Assembly (NCBI GenBank): GCA_028287415.1
Contig: JAQBPS010000496.1
Coordinates: forward strand, 1-5,465
Length of the DNA stretch: 5,465 bases
Source of the DNA: Bacillota bacterium
Lineage (GTDB): Bacteria > Bacillota > Sulfobacillia > Symbiobacteriales > Symbiobacteriaceae
Direction: 5' to 3'
Part shown: one piece after another, positions 5,243 to 5,465 of the stretch
Position numbering within the stretch: position 1 is the first letter of the stretch
Layout of the letters: every line of letters begins with the position of its first letter
The notes under the pieces: model-generated
What the model was told of the DNA's origin: nothing
The model's database searches: none
Seen by the model: the letters and a program-made list of their open reading frames with translations, nothing else
Program-made: the position numbers and the translations under genes

Positions 5243-5465
5243 TCATCACCACGGGCCTGGCACCGGGAACGCCGGCGCCTGACTTCTGCCTGCCGGAAAT
5301 AAATGGCGGGGAGGTGTGCCTGAAGCAGTTCCGGGGCCGAAAGATCCTCCTCATCTTCTCCGATATTCACTGCGGACCCTGTGGTGAGCTAGCGCAACGA
5401 GTGGTGCAGCATGGCGGCCGGCTATCTGGCGGTGACACAGTGTGCATTTCGGATGGGATCGCAGT
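5239..5465 (+). CDS. Thioredoxin-fold redoxin (TlpA/AhpC-like), N-terminal part, runs off right edge
   Basis: The 75 visible residues begin a redoxin domain: PGTPAPDFCLPEINGGEVCLKQFRGR (9-34), then the strand ILLIFSD (36-42) and the active site HCGPC (44-48) with Cys45 and Cys48. The family carries out disulfide reduction or oxidation outside the cytoplasmic membrane when anchored. Extra Cys residues are present at 17, 27 and 69. The start taken is GTG 5239, which overlaps the TGA of the preceding anchor ORF; GTG 5233 is also in frame. On its own it would lack a membrane anchor or signal peptide, which fits poorly with a TlpA-like role unless it works with the preceding ORF. The C-terminal part and the cis-Pro lie outside the window. 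Specific substrate is unknown. Confidence 0.8.
   Translation, partial: MIITTGLAPGTPAPDFCLPEINGGEVCLKQFRGRKILLIFSDIHCGPCGELAQRVVQHGGRLSGGDTVCISDGIA

Overview
The window is GC-rich and densely coded, with strong Shine-Dalgarno sequences (AGGAGG-type), short intergenic gaps and intrinsic terminators. The proteins look bacterial. The strong RBSs, the 285-residue class II aldolase close to the Bacillus type, and the MarR-GNAT and PilZ genes would suit a high-GC Firmicutes-like lineage (for example the Symbiobacterium group). That placement is an inference of low certainty; no rRNA or other phylogenetic marker is present.

Layout: everything from base 1 to about 4911 is on the minus strand, and a new plus-strand unit begins near 5093. 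Reading along the minus strand (right to left) there are three blocks. (1) A promoter and operator region at about 4935-4979 drives a compact three-gene operon: a MarR-GNAT fusion regulator/acetyltransferase, an EamA (DMT) ten-helix transporter and a PilZ-domain protein. It ends at a terminator whose loop contains the PilZ stop codon. (2) A single class II fructose-bisphosphate aldolase gene (fba) has its own terminator at 1579-1614. (3) After a 140-bp imperfect palindrome made of degenerate 9-nt units come a PfkB-family sugar kinase and, 113 nt further on, the 5' end of a MetY-type O-acetylhomoserine sulfhydrylase that runs off the left edge.

On the plus strand, 5093-5465 carries a short membrane-anchor ORF overlapping (GTGA) a thioredoxin-fold ORF with a CGPC active site that runs off the right edge. 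The two together look like one membrane-anchored redoxin split into two frames.

How the genes work together: the MarR-GNAT/EamA pair resembles a self-regulated detoxification or efflux unit, with a probable autoregulatory operator over its own promoter. Fba is central glycolysis/gluconeogenesis, the PfkB kinase phosphorylates an unidentified sugar or nucleoside, and MetY belongs to methionine/cysteine synthesis. I see no mobile element, CRISPR array, tRNA or rRNA. I do not see a clearly new multi-gene system. The items most worth checking are the palindromic repeat, the split redoxin and the MarR operator architecture.
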